A stretch of 64,000 nt of DNA from Chitinophaga sp. sic0106 (GTDB taxonomy: Bacteria > Bacteroidota > Bacteroidia > Chitinophagales > Chitinophagaceae), in assembly GCF_019219075.1 (NCBI RefSeq), contig NZ_JAHUWJ010000004.1, forward strand, positions 408,662 to 472,661. Direction: 5' to 3'. Position numbers and translations under genes: made by a program. This document shows positions 1 to 9,646 of the stretch, piece after piece. The notes below the pieces were generated by a model that was not told the origin of the DNA, did no database searches, and saw nothing but the letters and a program-made list of their open reading frames with translations. Numbering within the stretch: position 1 is the first letter of the stretch; the number at the start of each line of letters is the position of its first letter.

Positions 1-1473
1 CGATTGGGTAAAACGAATAATGCGCTCATCCGTAGGCAGCGCCTCGTTGGCCGACTTACCAAAGTTAACGGAGAAGGTATTGAAGTACTGCTGATATTCC
101 CTGAGATGTGCTGCTTTTATCTCTTCAAAAGATTTCCCGCCTGCTGCTTTTATAACCTGCTGACAAGCTACGTCTGGCTTGCCATGTACATCTTTGAAGT
201 TCACATAGCTGGTGGCTGCTGCCAGTAGAATATCCGCGGCATCTGCCTGCTGGATATCAATTCTATCTGCCAACACACTTACCTTACCGCCATGAGCATT
301 TACTTTCAGGTAGCTGGTACCTGACAACTCCCCTTCACGCACCTTGAATTCTATCGTGAGCATGGATTGTTCCGCCTCAGTATGCAGTGTAGCTTTATGT
401 GGACTCGTCAGGCGGATCACCGTGCTGATGCTGGCTTTCTTACTGGCGCCGAGGTGAATAGCCAATACCTGATCCGGCTGGCTAACGAGGTACTGTCGGG
501 TATAGTCTGTCCCCTCTACCTGGTAAGACACTGCAGCCACAGCGGTTTGGAGGTCCAGCTCTCTTTTATAATTTTTTACTTTTCCTGTGTGATTGAATTC
601 CAGGGAGATGTCACCGAATGGCAGGTAGTTGGCCTGGTATTTCCCTACTGCCGGCGGCTCATCATTTTGCACAAAGTATTTCCATGGTCCGTGCAGGGAA
701 ATAGCGGGAGTATTTTTTTCAGGAAGATATAGGCCGATGTGGCGCGTCGTGTCTTTGTAACCGGTGATACCACCTTTGTCGGTAAAGTTGAGTACCAGCA
801 CGGCTACGGTATTTTTACCCACATGCAGCAAGCCCGCCGGCACCTTGTATTTGCGTCCTTCCGTATTTTGCTGGGAGCCCACCAGTTTGCCGTTGATATA
901 CGTATAGTCGTAGTCACGGACCCGGTTCAGGTCCAGGATCATTTCCTGACCTGCATATGCCGACGGTACCTCAAAAGTTTTGCGTAGCCACACTGCGCCA
1001 TCCAATCCATCGAACCCTATGGCTTCCCAACCATCATACGATGGCAGTGGCATAGACTTCCAGGCACTGTCGTTATAACGTTCCATAGCGGCCGCCTGGT
1101 TGGTGCGCACTTCTCTTATCCAGTTGAATTTTTCAACTTCATTACTTTTAAGTCCCATGAATTCTTTTTCAGCAAGGGCTTCGGCGGCTTTTTGGTCGCC
1201 ATTGAAAAGCAGCTGCCGCAGTGTATCCAGGTATTTAAAGGCGCCTGTGCGGTTGTAATTCCTGGGACCACCCGTCCACAGCGTTTCTTCGTTGAACTGG
1301 ATATGATCTTTTTCCACGCCGCCAAATACCATGGCGCCAATACGCCCATTGCCGATGGGCAGTGCTTCTGTCCATTTCACCGCCGGCTGTTTATACCAGA
1401 GCCTTAACTCCTGCGCATATACGAAACTGTTGCTGATCAACAGTGCCGCAACTATTATAAATTTGATCCTCAT
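1..1473 (-). CDS. GH95 glycoside hydrolase (alpha-L-fucosidase/galactosidase), C-terminus beyond the window
   Basis: Only the first 491 residues lie in the window; the frame is open to base 1. Residues 1-20 are a Sec signal peptide ending in VYA-QE. Residues 24-70 carry the GH95 N-terminal signature (ALPIGNGRIGAMVFGG, ETLWTGGPRNYN). Family members remove alpha-1,2-L-fucose or alpha-L-galactose from glycans, usually in the periplasm. The N-terminal beta-sandwich is interrupted: residues about 110-280 form a GH2-type galactose-binding jelly roll (WLRKTFEVP, INGKLVGS, GKNTVAVLVLN), after which GH95 sequence resumes at YLPFGDISLEF. The catalytic (alpha/alpha)6 barrel is mostly outside the window. 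It starts 13 bases after the upstream glycoside hydrolase and is the last visible gene of the operon. Family is clear; substrate is not. Confidence 0.88.
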   Translation of the reverse strand, partial: MRIKFIIVAALLISNSFVYAQELRLWYKQPAVKWTEALPIGNGRIGAMVFGGVEKDHIQFNEETLWTGGPRNYNRTGAFKYLDTLRQLLFNGDQKAAEALAEKEFMGLKSNEVEKFNWIREVRTNQAAAMERYNDSAWKSMPLPSYDGWEAIGFDGLDGAVWLRKTFEVPSAYAGQEMILDLNRVRDYDYTYINGKLVGSQQNTEGRKYKVPAGLLHVGKNTVAVLVLNFTDKGGITGYKDTTRHIGLYLPEKNTPAISLHGPWKYFVQNDEPPAVGKYQANYLPFGDISLEFNHTGKVKNYKRELDLQTAVAAVSYQVEGTDYTRQYLVSQPDQVLAIHLGASKKASISTVIRLTSPHKATLHTEAEQSMLTIEFKVREGELSGTSYLKVNAHGGKVSVLADRIDIQQADAADILLAAATSYVNFKDVHGKPDVACQQVIKAAGGKSFEEIKAAHLREYQQYFNTFSVNFGKSANEALPTDERIIRFTQS

Positions 1474-1486
1474 AGCTACTTTATGA

Positions 1487-4261
1487 TTAGCGTTCAAATA
1501 ACCAGTCTATATTCTTCGATTTTTCATCCCCGCTGAGCATGGCATCGTATACCGGAATAGGCTGTGCTGCCATAACAAAACCCAGCACCAGGGAAGCGCC
1601 CTTGGGCAGTTTCAAGGTATGGGCACCTGCCTTAAACTGGTATGCATGCACGTTTACCGGTGGCATATTTTCCATTACCAGCGCGTTAGTAATCCTCGCC
1701 TCTGCCTGACCATAATCATCCGCAGCAGCGTTGGTTTCCAGCTCCGGGGCTTTGGCAAAAGTGGTATCCGTTACAAACGCGCCTCTTTGGGTTTTGTAAA
1801 AGCCCACCAGCACTTTTACCGGTTCCTTGCTGGAAAAACTAATTTCGGTAGGTACCTGTTGTTGTTGGCGAAAAGCCAGCTGCACCGCACTGATGCCTTG
1901 CAATTCCGGTGCTATTTTTTTTATGACGAGGTTGGTATCGCTAAACAGCAATGCGCCTTCCTTCAGCGTAACGATGGTGTTGCCAGTATTCACTTTTTCC
2001 TGTATCAGTGGATTACGCAGTGCTTCACTGCTATCTCCAATATTTTTAAGCGAATCAATTTTATATTTAAACGTCGAGAGTTCCTTTTCAAACACCGGCA
2101 CCATTTCCTTCCAGTGCTTAAACGTAGCATCCACGCCACGCATAGGAATTTTGCGTTGGGCGGTTTGCATGCTGTTGGCATACAAATAAGTGCTGCCGGT
2201 GAGAGATGCCAATTCTTTATAGGCAGCTACACTCTGCTGCAGATCAGGGATAGCGGCTTCCAGGTCATTTATATTTCCGGAGTATTTATAGTGCAGCAGT
2301 TTTATTGCTGCATTCACTTTAAAGCTGAAATGATAAGCCATAGCGCGATAGCATTTCATATCATTGAGTAGTCGCTCAAATTCTTCCCTGTTCTGTGTAA
2401 TGTGTGGTGCTGCCTTTTCCAGGGCTGCCACGGCGGCTTCGCCGTGTGCTATTACTTCACGACTCACCATCGCAGGCGTTTCACCGGTATGTGGCAGGCC
2501 TTTCTCTTCCTTGTCTACATAATCGATGATCATCTCTCCTTCCGGACTTTCACAGTCATACAATAAGGTAAACAATCCGTATCGGAATGGATTGATCAGT
2601 TGCGTCATGAGCATGCCCAGGGTAAGCGTTTGGCGGTTACCATCTGTAATACCGAAGCGGCGTAGCAGCTTGGGGGCAATTTCACCGGACTGGTCGTACG
2701 CGGCTACGATACTGGCACCATCGGCGGCAGTGCAACCGTATTTAGCTGCCAGCAGGTTGTTCCAATACTGCGCCTCTTCTGCCTTGGGTCTGTCGGCCTT
2801 CCAGGTGTATCGTGCCCAGGCATGGTACCAGATCCAGTCTCTTTCAATTTGCAGCAGGCGTTTACCTTTTACACTGTCAGCACTGTAAGGCCAGTCCCAG
2901 TAAGAGGCCTGCGGGTACAGGTGTAAGCCATTACCCCCCATCACTTCATGCATTCCTTTCACCGACTCATAAATAAATTCCGGGGAGCCATAGCGGAATG
3001 GTTCCAGGTTGGCGAGGATATGCACGTTTTCAATTTGTACGCTGCCCAATTTACTCAGCGTTTGATGTAGTGCAGCCCAGGAGCCACGCGGGCGGGGCGT
3101 TGTAAGAGCTTCCCCATTAAATTTAGCTTCTGTATAGAGATTTTTGTATAGTGGCAGGGCGGCCTCCATAACCTCCGGTGCGTTGGTATCGTGTGCCCGC
3201 AGCACAATGGGCGGTTCTGCTGTTTTACCCAATGCTGCAAGTCCATCCTTTACACCGGGGATAATTGTTTTGGTAAACCATTCGATATCATCGTTGCCTA
3301 CCCCTTCCATGGCTTCGCCGAGGCAAACCATGAGCCCTACGTTCGGATATTTTTCTACAAAGGCGGCGATCGACTTACGCGTATAGTCTGCTATCAGCGG
3401 GGTAATCGGTCGCTCTCGTTCCTGGGTTTTGATGTGATGCTTCTCTGCAAATGGCTTGGATACAATAATGTTATAGAACATCTGGATCACCCAGATGCCG
3501 CGTTTATCCGCTTCCGTGGTGAGGAAGCTGTACAGTTCTTCATTCTTGCGGAAGGTAGCATCGTCCACTTCCACTGCATAAGGGTAATCTTTCAATTTCA
3601 CCAGAGATGCGAACGGGTGGCCATTCCATAGGAAGAGGGCATTCATGCGGTTGGCCGCGAGGGAGTCGAGATACTGTATCCACAGTTGCTTGTCATACAG
3701 CCAGGGAAAGGTTTCCGGTGTGTAGGGGTATTCGTATACAGTTCTTCCGGGGAGATAATAAGGTTTCTGCACACCAATGCAGGCGCCCCGCAGTACCATT
3801 TGCGGCTGATCGGTTTTTCCGATCGATGCAGGCAGATGACCTGATTGGGCAATACTGTCGGCCAGTTCAAGGCAACCATATAGCAGCCCCGAATCATCAT
3901 TACCGGTGATCAACAGCTCTTCGTCTTTGGCAGCCAGTACAAACCCTTCTTTTCCCGGTATTTCAAACCGGGGGGTATGGCGTTGCAATTGTTGCTGCAC
4001 GTCCGCTGCATTCCAGTAGCCGATGACGATTACATCTCCCTTATCACTATCTGCGACAATATAACCGGCCTTTTTCAAGGCTGCTGACAACTTCCCCATG
4101 CCCCACTTCACCCGTGGTGATGGTGCACCAGATACGAAATGAATGCTCACCCTCTTTTTCGCAACCGGCTCCGCCTTGCTGCCTGCGTGAAATAAGGATG
4201 CTCCGCTGGCCTGAGCCAGCAGGCAACACCATACAACAACAGTTAATATACCTCTTACCAT
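1487..4261 (-). CDS. alpha-glucuronidase/galacturonidase-like glycoside hydrolase, secreted
   Basis: About 924 residues. I chose ATG 4261 because it begins a clean signal peptide (MVRGILTVVVWCCLLAQASG) with AGGA just upstream; the frame extends to 4339, and an ATG at 4270 overlapping the previous stop is also possible. Mature residues about 40-160 resemble the GH67-type N-terminal domain (DVIVIG, LLITGNDDSGLLYGCLELAD). A (beta/alpha)8-like catalytic region follows (NRMNALFLWNGHPF, CLGEAMEG, LRAHDTN, YWDWPY), then a helical part and a C-terminal beta domain. Bacteroidota proteins of this shape are annotated alpha-D-galacturonidase or alpha-glucuronidase, but I cannot assign the family or substrate firmly. 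Position next to GH95 and a sugar oxidoreductase fits a role in trimming acidic side chains. Confidence 0.6.
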   Translation of the reverse strand: MVRGILTVVVWCCLLAQASGASLFHAGSKAEPVAKKRVSIHFVSGAPSPRVKWGMGKLSAALKKAGYIVADSDKGDVIVIGYWNAADVQQQLQRHTPRFEIPGKEGFVLAAKDEELLITGNDDSGLLYGCLELADSIAQSGHLPASIGKTDQPQMVLRGACIGVQKPYYLPGRTVYEYPYTPETFPWLYDKQLWIQYLDSLAANRMNALFLWNGHPFASLVKLKDYPYAVEVDDATFRKNEELYSFLTTEADKRGIWVIQMFYNIIVSKPFAEKHHIKTQERERPITPLIADYTRKSIAAFVEKYPNVGLMVCLGEAMEGVGNDDIEWFTKTIIPGVKDGLAALGKTAEPPIVLRAHDTNAPEVMEAALPLYKNLYTEAKFNGEALTTPRPRGSWAALHQTLSKLGSVQIENVHILANLEPFRYGSPEFIYESVKGMHEVMGGNGLHLYPQASYWDWPYSADSVKGKRLLQIERDWIWYHAWARYTWKADRPKAEEAQYWNNLLAAKYGCTAADGASIVAAYDQSGEIAPKLLRRFGITDGNRQTLTLGMLMTQLINPFRYGLFTLLYDCESPEGEMIIDYVDKEEKGLPHTGETPAMVSREVIAHGEAAVAALEKAAPHITQNREEFERLLNDMKCYRAMAYHFSFKVNAAIKLLHYKYSGNINDLEAAIPDLQQSVAAYKELASLTGSTYLYANSMQTAQRKIPMRGVDATFKHWKEMVPVFEKELSTFKYKIDSLKNIGDSSEALRNPLIQEKVNTGNTIVTLKEGALLFSDTNLVIKKIAPELQGISAVQLAFRQQQQVPTEISFSSKEPVKVLVGFYKTQRGAFVTDTTFAKAPELETNAAADDYGQAEARITNALVMENMPPVNVHAYQFKAGAHTLKLPKGASLVLGFVMAAQPIPVYDAMLSGDEKSKNIDWLFER

Positions 4262-4262
4262 G

Positions 4263-5336
4263 CTAGTCATTCCTATTAAATTGAAAATTACTAAGCGGCA
4301 CTCCCCCCTGTTTACTGGCGGCGTATGCGGCTTCCACACAGGCCATGGTGTGAATACAGTCTTCCACGGAATTATCCGGCAGGCCGCCTGTTTCTGCCGC
4401 GCGCATCACCTCGGCCATGCTACCGATGAAAGCATGCGGGAACCAGCTGCCATCCATTGGCAAAGACTTCCATTCCGTGTATCCGTCATCGTTAGTAACC
4501 GTATATTTAAAGCTATCAGGCACCCCATGCGGGTAGTTAACCAACGCGCCAAAATCGATTTTGATGGCGCCTTTATCTCCTTCCAGTTTAATGTAGGAAT
4601 GTTGTAATTCCGTACCAAAATTGTGGCAGTGGTTGGTGCTAATATTGGCACGTATCATATCCCCATAGTCGAGTATAATATTACTCCGAACTGACGCCAA
4701 TTGCGCCATCGCCGGATGTTTCATGGTTTTAGCAAATATCGCATCCGGGTTACCCAGGAGGTGACGGACCAGGTCTATATAATGAATGCTATGGTACAGA
4801 ATTTCCACCCGTTCTGCGGTATAAAGAAAATCCCACAGGTGCCATGGCGTGTATACATTTACGTTAATATCTACATCATTGAGTGTACCAATCTCTCCCT
4901 TATTAATTATTTCTTTAGCTGCCAGTATAAATGGGGCATAGCGCAGTTGAAAATTCACGGCGGCCAGCATTTTTTTCTGTCGCGCGAGCGCCAGTATTTG
5001 TGCTGCCTGTTCCAGATTTTCGCCCATCGGCTTTTGCAGTAGTACCCGTGCTCCGTGCGGCAGTTGCTCCAAAACGGCTATCATAGCCGATCCCGGCACT
5101 GCTACGTCATATACCACACCGTCAGGTGCCGCCTGTATTATTTCATCCAGCGAAGAGAATACGCGTGGAATTTGAAAGCCAGCCGCAGTAGCAGCTGCTT
5201 TTTCTGTGGAGAGATCAAAGATACCTTCCACTGAAAAGCCCGCCAGCTTGTACGCTGGCAGGTGGGCTGAATTAACTATTCCGCCTGCACCGATGAGGAA
5301 GATTGGGTGCGTATGTAATGGTAAAGCCGGTTTCAT
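4263..5336 (-). CDS. Gfo/Idh/MocA family NAD(P)-dependent oxidoreductase
   Basis: 357 residues from ATG 5336. The frame is open further upstream but that stretch is not family-like and runs into the symporter gene. A Rossmann nucleotide-binding motif lies at residues 12-27 (IFLIGAGGIVNSAHLPAY). The usual EKP motif appears as QKP (K102), keeping the catalytic lysine but replacing the glutamate with glutamine. The C-terminal alpha/beta domain is present at normal length. Members oxidise or reduce pyranoses, inositols or sugar lactones in the cytoplasm. No signal peptide is seen. Together with the downstream-acting lactonase and the RhaT-type symporter, a sugar-to-lactone dehydrogenase role is a reasonable inference. 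Its stop overlaps the start region of the next glycoside hydrolase. Confidence 0.85.
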   Translation of the reverse strand: MKPALPLHTHPIFLIGAGGIVNSAHLPAYKLAGFSVEGIFDLSTEKAAATAAGFQIPRVFSSLDEIIQAAPDGVVYDVAVPGSAMIAVLEQLPHGARVLLQKPMGENLEQAAQILALARQKKMLAAVNFQLRYAPFILAAKEIINKGEIGTLNDVDINVNVYTPWHLWDFLYTAERVEILYHSIHYIDLVRHLLGNPDAIFAKTMKHPAMAQLASVRSNIILDYGDMIRANISTNHCHNFGTELQHSYIKLEGDKGAIKIDFGALVNYPHGVPDSFKYTVTNDDGYTEWKSLPMDGSWFPHAFIGSMAEVMRAAETGGLPDNSVEDCIHTMACVEAAYAASKQGGVPLSNFQFNRND

Positions 5337-5413
5337 AACGTGTATATTTCTACAACTGCCAGTGTTGCGATTCCCTGTGCTGATCAGCATGCGGAGTCGC
5401 CACCATGGGCTTG

Positions 5414-6433
5414 CTACAGATTTCCATAAGTCAAAAACAGAATAGCTGCCACCAGTACGGTCAGCGCCAGCCATAATATGCGCAACGTTTTGGCCGAACA
5501 GTTCTTCCATTCTTTCATCACCAGTCCGAGTAAAGCACTCAGCAACACCAGCATGATCATATGAATGGCCCAGCTGGAGAACTTAAATTGCCCCATGCGC
5601 ACATGTCCCAGTCCGTAAAAGAAAAACTGTCCGTACCAGAGCAGACCTGTCAAAGCAGCCATGGCATAGTTCAGCGATAGTTTACTACCGCCCGCCACTG
5701 CATACTCGCCAAATGTTTTCTCTTTCGCATGCAGGTATAAACAGTACAGCAGCGTAGTCACAAAAGCGCCGGTGTTGGAAAACAGGTAAATCACATTTCC
5801 CTGGAAATGGCCGGCACCATGCCTGGCGGCTATATCTGCCACCGGCTGGCCCTGATCAAGTGAAAAGCCGTACAGGGCTGATAATACGCCTGCCAATAAG
5901 CATAGCGGCAATCCTTTGGCTAGTGAAAATGTGGAAGCCCCGGCTGCTCCTGCCATATCTTTTTCCTTATTTCGACCTGCAAGGCCACAAAGCGCAATAC
6001 CTGCTGCCCCCATAGCCACCCCGCTTATCAGGAAGGGCGCACCGCTGGCAGCAAATATTTCCGGCAGCGTGCCCCGCACCAGTGGCGGCAGCAAGGTACC
6101 CAGCACGCAGGAAATCCCCACGGATATTGCATACGTGAGTGAAAAGCCTACATAACGAATAGCAATACCAAAAGCGGTACCGCCCACGCCGTAAGCCATT
6201 CCCAACAGGAAGGAACGTTGCATCGCATATCCCGGCGCTTCCTGCAAAACCTGCGAAAGCTGCGGGATGGTAATCCAGGCTACGAGCACCGGCAGCAGCA
6301 GCCAGCATACAGCGGCCTGCAACAGCCAGTAGGTATGCCACGACCAGCCGCTCACTTTCTTTTGAGGTGTATAGCACAATGCCGCACCAGAGGCGCCCAT
6401 TGCATGGTAGAAAATACCATTGATTACTTCCAT
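5414..6433 (-). CDS. RhaT-type L-rhamnose/sugar:H+ symporter
   Basis: 339 residues and strongly hydrophobic, with about ten predicted transmembrane helices, the size and pattern of the RhaT branch of the drug/metabolite transporter superfamily. The N-terminal GIFYHAMGASGAALCYTPQ and the conserved WAIHM near residue 290 are typical of RhaT relatives. It would import a deoxy sugar across the inner membrane with protons. Known RhaT substrates are L-rhamnose and L-lyxose; here GH95 and a lactonase next door make L-fucose or a related sugar at least as likely. It lies 9 bases after the amidohydrolase gene and 77 bases before the Gfo/Idh gene, so it is cotranscribed with them. Confidence 0.82.
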   Translation of the reverse strand: MEVINGIFYHAMGASGAALCYTPQKKVSGWSWHTYWLLQAAVCWLLLPVLVAWITIPQLSQVLQEAPGYAMQRSFLLGMAYGVGGTAFGIAIRYVGFSLTYAISVGISCVLGTLLPPLVRGTLPEIFAASGAPFLISGVAMGAAGIALCGLAGRNKEKDMAGAAGASTFSLAKGLPLCLLAGVLSALYGFSLDQGQPVADIAARHGAGHFQGNVIYLFSNTGAFVTTLLYCLYLHAKEKTFGEYAVAGGSKLSLNYAMAALTGLLWYGQFFFYGLGHVRMGQFKFSSWAIHMIMLVLLSALLGLVMKEWKNCSAKTLRILWLALTVLVAAILFLTYGNL

Positions 6434-6442
6434 GGTACTAAA

Positions 6443-7300
6443 TTAAACAGTGGTTAAATTGTAGAAACGACAGGCATTGTCGTGCAATATTTTCTCCTGA
6501 TCGGCCGTGCTACAGAGCTTTGCCAGTATGCTCCGTGTCGTTTGCCAGGTGCCGGCATAATCATCCGATAGCATGGACACCGGCCAGTCGCCGCCACAGA
6601 AGCAGCGTTCCGCACCAAAATGCGTGAGCGTATACGCCACATATGGCAGGATATGCTCCGCGGTACGACCCTCAAAATTCCCGGAGGCAGTGCCTAGCCC
6701 GCTGATCTTGGCGTAAAAATTCGGATGTGCTGCGGCTTCCCGCATCAGGTCGTGCCAGCGGCCCGACTCCAACCCACCACTGATCGGCGGTTGATTGAGG
6801 TGATCAAACACCATTCTCAGTCCGGGTACACGCGCAGCCACAGCCAGCGCCGTTTCCAGGTGCTCCGGCAATACCCCTACGAGGTCGTAAGGAATATTGT
6901 GTTGGGCAAGCATTTGCAGACTATCGATCACAGCAGGCTGCAGCAACCATTGCGTATCGTGTTCGTCGTGAATCTGGTGACGTATACCTTTAAAGTAAGG
7001 CTCCTGCAGGAACTGTGTTTCCAGCAATTCCGCCGTACGGCGTGTATCCGTTAGCGGTAGCCAGGCTACTACCCCTTGTACCCAGGAGGTATGGCGGGCA
7101 GTTTCCAACATCAGCTCCGTATCTTCGGCGCAGCCGCTGGCCTGCACCAGTATCCCATAGGTTACACCAGCGGCTGCCCGTGCGGGCTCAAGCTCTTCAA
7201 TGCTCCAGGTGCGGTTGAGGATAGAACGATCTCCCTCCAGCCAGGGGTAGTGTGCCCGGCGAAGGTTCCATACGTGCAAATGGGTATCGACAATTTTCAT
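6443..7300 (-). CDS. amidohydrolase family 2 / L-fuconolactonase-like hydrolase (COG3618)
   Basis: 285 residues from ATG 7300; an in-frame GTG at 7327 would add nine non-conserved residues. The metal-binding HxH lies at residues 7-9 (VDTHLHVWN), and the C-terminal GGDWPVS carries the conserved aspartate of the amidohydrolase barrel. The sequence matches the COG3618 group, whose characterised members open sugar lactones such as L-fucono- or L-rhamnono-1,4-lactone, or decarboxylate/hydrolyse related acids. It is cytoplasmic. Between the symporter and the CoA-transferases it would act after the Gfo/Idh dehydrogenase. The alternative is a non-lactone ring-opening hydrolase of the same fold. Confidence 0.8.
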   Translation of the reverse strand: MKIVDTHLHVWNLRRAHYPWLEGDRSILNRTWSIEELEPARAAAGVTYGILVQASGCAEDTELMLETARHTSWVQGVVAWLPLTDTRRTAELLETQFLQEPYFKGIRHQIHDEHDTQWLLQPAVIDSLQMLAQHNIPYDLVGVLPEHLETALAVAARVPGLRMVFDHLNQPPISGGLESGRWHDLMREAAAHPNFYAKISGLGTASGNFEGRTAEHILPYVAYTLTHFGAERCFCGGDWPVSMLSDDYAGTWQTTRSILAKLCSTADQEKILHDNACRFYNLTTV

Positions 7301-7341
7301 CGATTCAGGTTTTCTGTTGGCGTCCACGTGGATGGACGAGG

Positions 7342-8487
7342 TTAATCCGAGAGCCCAAACAGTCTGTCTATTCCCTCATTATCTTCTCCCAGCAGCGGGG
7401 CTCCCTTGGCGGAAGATAATAATTTCCCGTCTATTCTAATAGGACATCTTGTAGTTTTTACTGAGAGGCCATTGCTGGTCTTTACGGTAATCTCCATATT
7501 AAGGATGCGGTAAGCCTCTTCATTTACCAGCTGATCATAGTCCATTACCGGTGCACACCAGATATCCGCTTTTTCCAGGATAGACAACCAATGGGTGGCC
7601 GTTTTACCGGCCAGGTGATCGGCCAGTATCTGCTTGATTTCATCTCTTTTATTAAACCAACTGGCCTGCTCTGTAAATTGCCTGAGTGGTACACAGTCCA
7701 GCAACTCTGCCAGCACCAGAATGTTGCCCATGGCCAGTGCCATATACCCACTGCTGGTTTTGTAAATACCATAGGGAGCGGAAATATAGGCGTGCCCGTT
7801 ATTGACCGCACTACGCACGGGCAGCTGCCGCCCGTCGTTATAATAGCAGGTAAGTACTTCAAACTGGAAGTCCAGTACGCTTTCAAACATGCTCACCTGC
7901 ACCAGCGCTCCCATGCCGCTGATACTCTTTTTCAGCAGGGATGCCAGCACCCCTTGTGTGAGGTGGGTACCTGCCAGTATATCCGCCACGGCCACGCCCA
8001 TGGGCGTAGGATTTTCGTCCAGGTTATTGCTCAGCCAGGTAAGTCCGGAGGCTGCCTGTAACAGCAAATCCTGTCCGGGTAAGTCTTTCCAGGGCCCCTC
8101 CTGTCCAAAGCCGTTCAGCTCTGCATACACAATTCCCGGATTGATTGCCTTCACGCTTTCATAGTCCAGGCCGATGCGTTCCATTACGCCTGGTCTGAAA
8201 TTATGCATCATCACATCGGCACGGGCCAGTAGCTTCTTAATTTTATCCAGGTCGGCCGGATCTTTCAGGTCCGCCACATAGCTTTTTTTATTGCGGTTGA
8301 TGGCATGAAAGATGGTGGATTCCTCTTCTATCCGTACATCGGAGACATACAGCTGCCTGCAGATATCCCCTGTACCGGGTTTTTCTATTTTGATCACCTG
8401 TGCTCCCATGTCCGCCAGTCGCAGTGCGGCGCTGGGTCCGGATAAAAATTGGCTGAAATCAATTACCAGAATATCGTCTAATAGCAT
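7342..8487 (-). CDS. CaiB/BaiF-type CoA-transferase, subunit or paralogue 2
   Basis: 381 residues, full length for a family III CoA-transferase. The N-terminal LVIDFSQFLSGPSAALRLADMG and VIKIEKP are hallmark CaiB motifs; NFRPGVMERIGLDYE and GFGQEGPW follow. The likely catalytic aspartate is D140 in PGQDLLLQ. Such enzymes move CoA between acyl-CoA and a free acid, often as a heteromer of two paralogues. Its start overlaps the end of the neighbouring paralogue by 29 bases, which supports coupled translation and possibly a two-subunit enzyme. The acid substrate is unknown; dicarboxylates and hydroxy acids are common in the family. Confidence 0.88.
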   Translation of the reverse strand: MLLDDILVIDFSQFLSGPSAALRLADMGAQVIKIEKPGTGDICRQLYVSDVRIEEESTIFHAINRNKKSYVADLKDPADLDKIKKLLARADVMMHNFRPGVMERIGLDYESVKAINPGIVYAELNGFGQEGPWKDLPGQDLLLQAASGLTWLSNNLDENPTPMGVAVADILAGTHLTQGVLASLLKKSISGMGALVQVSMFESVLDFQFEVLTCYYNDGRQLPVRSAVNNGHAYISAPYGIYKTSSGYMALAMGNILVLAELLDCVPLRQFTEQASWFNKRDEIKQILADHLAGKTATHWLSILEKADIWCAPVMDYDQLVNEEAYRILNMEITVKTSNGLSVKTTRCPIRIDGKLLSSAKGAPLLGEDNEGIDRLFGLSD

Positions 8488-9646
8488 GCGGTTCTTTATT
8501 TACTATCACTTCATTCATTTCCCGAATCAGTTTTTCTGTATGCTCTCCTACCTTGGGGGCGCGCCGGTCGGAAAAGAGGCGTTTACCGTTAATGCGAATG
8601 GGGCAGCGGGTGGTGATGATCTGCTTGCCGTCGGCATTCAGCGGCTGTTCCATTTGCAGGGTGCGGTAGGATTCGTGTGCCATCATTTTCTCCCAATCAA
8701 ATACCTCCATTGCCCAGAGGCCTCGCTGCTGCAGGCGTTGCAGCCAATACTGAGCTGACTGGGTGAGCAAATGTGCTGCCAGCAGCGACTTGATATGATC
8801 CCGTTGCGCAAAGGCCTGATCATTGGTGAATTCATACAATGCAGTACAGTCAATGGTATCAGCAAGAATGCCCATGTCCATCATTGCCAGGGCAATAAAG
8901 CCATCAGCAGTTTTATACACGCCGTAAGGTGCGCCCAGCAGCGTATGCCCGCTGTTAGTGTGACTACGCTGCGGCTGCTGATGACTATTATAATAGGTAG
9001 TAAGTAGTTCAAATTGAAAATCCAGGAGTGATTCCATCAGGCTGATTTCTACCAGGGCGCCCACGCCTTTTTTGCTGCGGCGTATCAAGCCGGCGATGAT
9101 CCCTTGCACCAGCTGTGAGCCGCAAAGGATATCGGCGATGGCGATGCCGAAAGGCACGGGACCGTTGGTGAAGTTACCGGTGGTGAATGCCAAGCCGGTG
9201 ATAGATTGCAGCAGCAGGTCCTGACCGGGCTTTTCCTTCCAGGGTCCATCCTTGCCATAGCCGGTAATTTCGGCGTAAATCAGGCGGGGATTAATTTCTG
9301 CCGCGGCAGTATAGTTCAGTCCTATCTTTTTCATCACACCCGGGCGGAAATTATGGATCAGTACATCTGCCTTTGCGATCAGCTGCTTAACGAGGGCGAG
9401 GTCGTCCGGATTTTTGAGGTCCGCCGCAAAGCTCTCTTTATTTCTATTGATGGTATGAAACAGCAGGGAGCTTTCGTCTACCCACAAATTTTTAATGGAT
9501 AATTTTCTTCCGGCCTCTCCATGAATGGGTCGTTCAATTTTGATGACCCTTGCGCCGAGGTCGGCCAGGCGTAGGCCTGCGGAGGGCCCTGACAGATACT
9601 GGCTAAATTCCAGCACGGTAATTCCTTCTAATGGCAAATCCATCAT
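8459..9646 (-). CDS. CaiB/BaiF-type CoA-transferase, subunit or paralogue 1
   Basis: 395 residues from ATG 9646, which overlaps the previous stop codon as ATGA; a second ATG follows directly at 9643. The open frame extends to 9742, but only from 9646 does the CaiB start (LPLEGITVLEFSQYLSGPSAG) appear. It shares NFRPGVMKKIGL, EITGYGKDGPW and PGQDLLLQ with the downstream paralogue, including the putative catalytic aspartate (D143). Both copies look catalytically intact, so this is not simply an active plus a dead subunit. Cytoplasmic; it works with the MaoC hydratase of the same operon by inference. Confidence 0.88.
   Translation of the reverse strand: MMDLPLEGITVLEFSQYLSGPSAGLRLADLGARVIKIERPIHGEAGRKLSIKNLWVDESSLLFHTINRNKESFAADLKNPDDLALVKQLIAKADVLIHNFRPGVMKKIGLNYTAAAEINPRLIYAEITGYGKDGPWKEKPGQDLLLQSITGLAFTTGNFTNGPVPFGIAIADILCGSQLVQGIIAGLIRRSKKGVGALVEISLMESLLDFQFELLTTYYNSHQQPQRSHTNSGHTLLGAPYGVYKTADGFIALAMMDMGILADTIDCTALYEFTNDQAFAQRDHIKSLLAAHLLTQSAQYWLQRLQQRGLWAMEVFDWEKMMAHESYRTLQMEQPLNADGKQIITTRCPIRINGKRLFSDRRAPKVGEHTEKLIREMNEVIVNKEPHAIRRYSGN

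Noticed and set aside
240..244. Active metalloprotease call for the DUF4157 HELTH motif (residues 240-244 of the effector; coordinates here are residues)
   Set aside because: The motif fits HExxH, but the domain is mainly known as an eCIS marker and I see no clear third ligand, so protease activity is not claimed.
1619..2371. 250-codon open frame on the plus strand
   Set aside because: Antisense to the uronidase-like hydrolase; Cys/Phe/His-rich translation without domain features.
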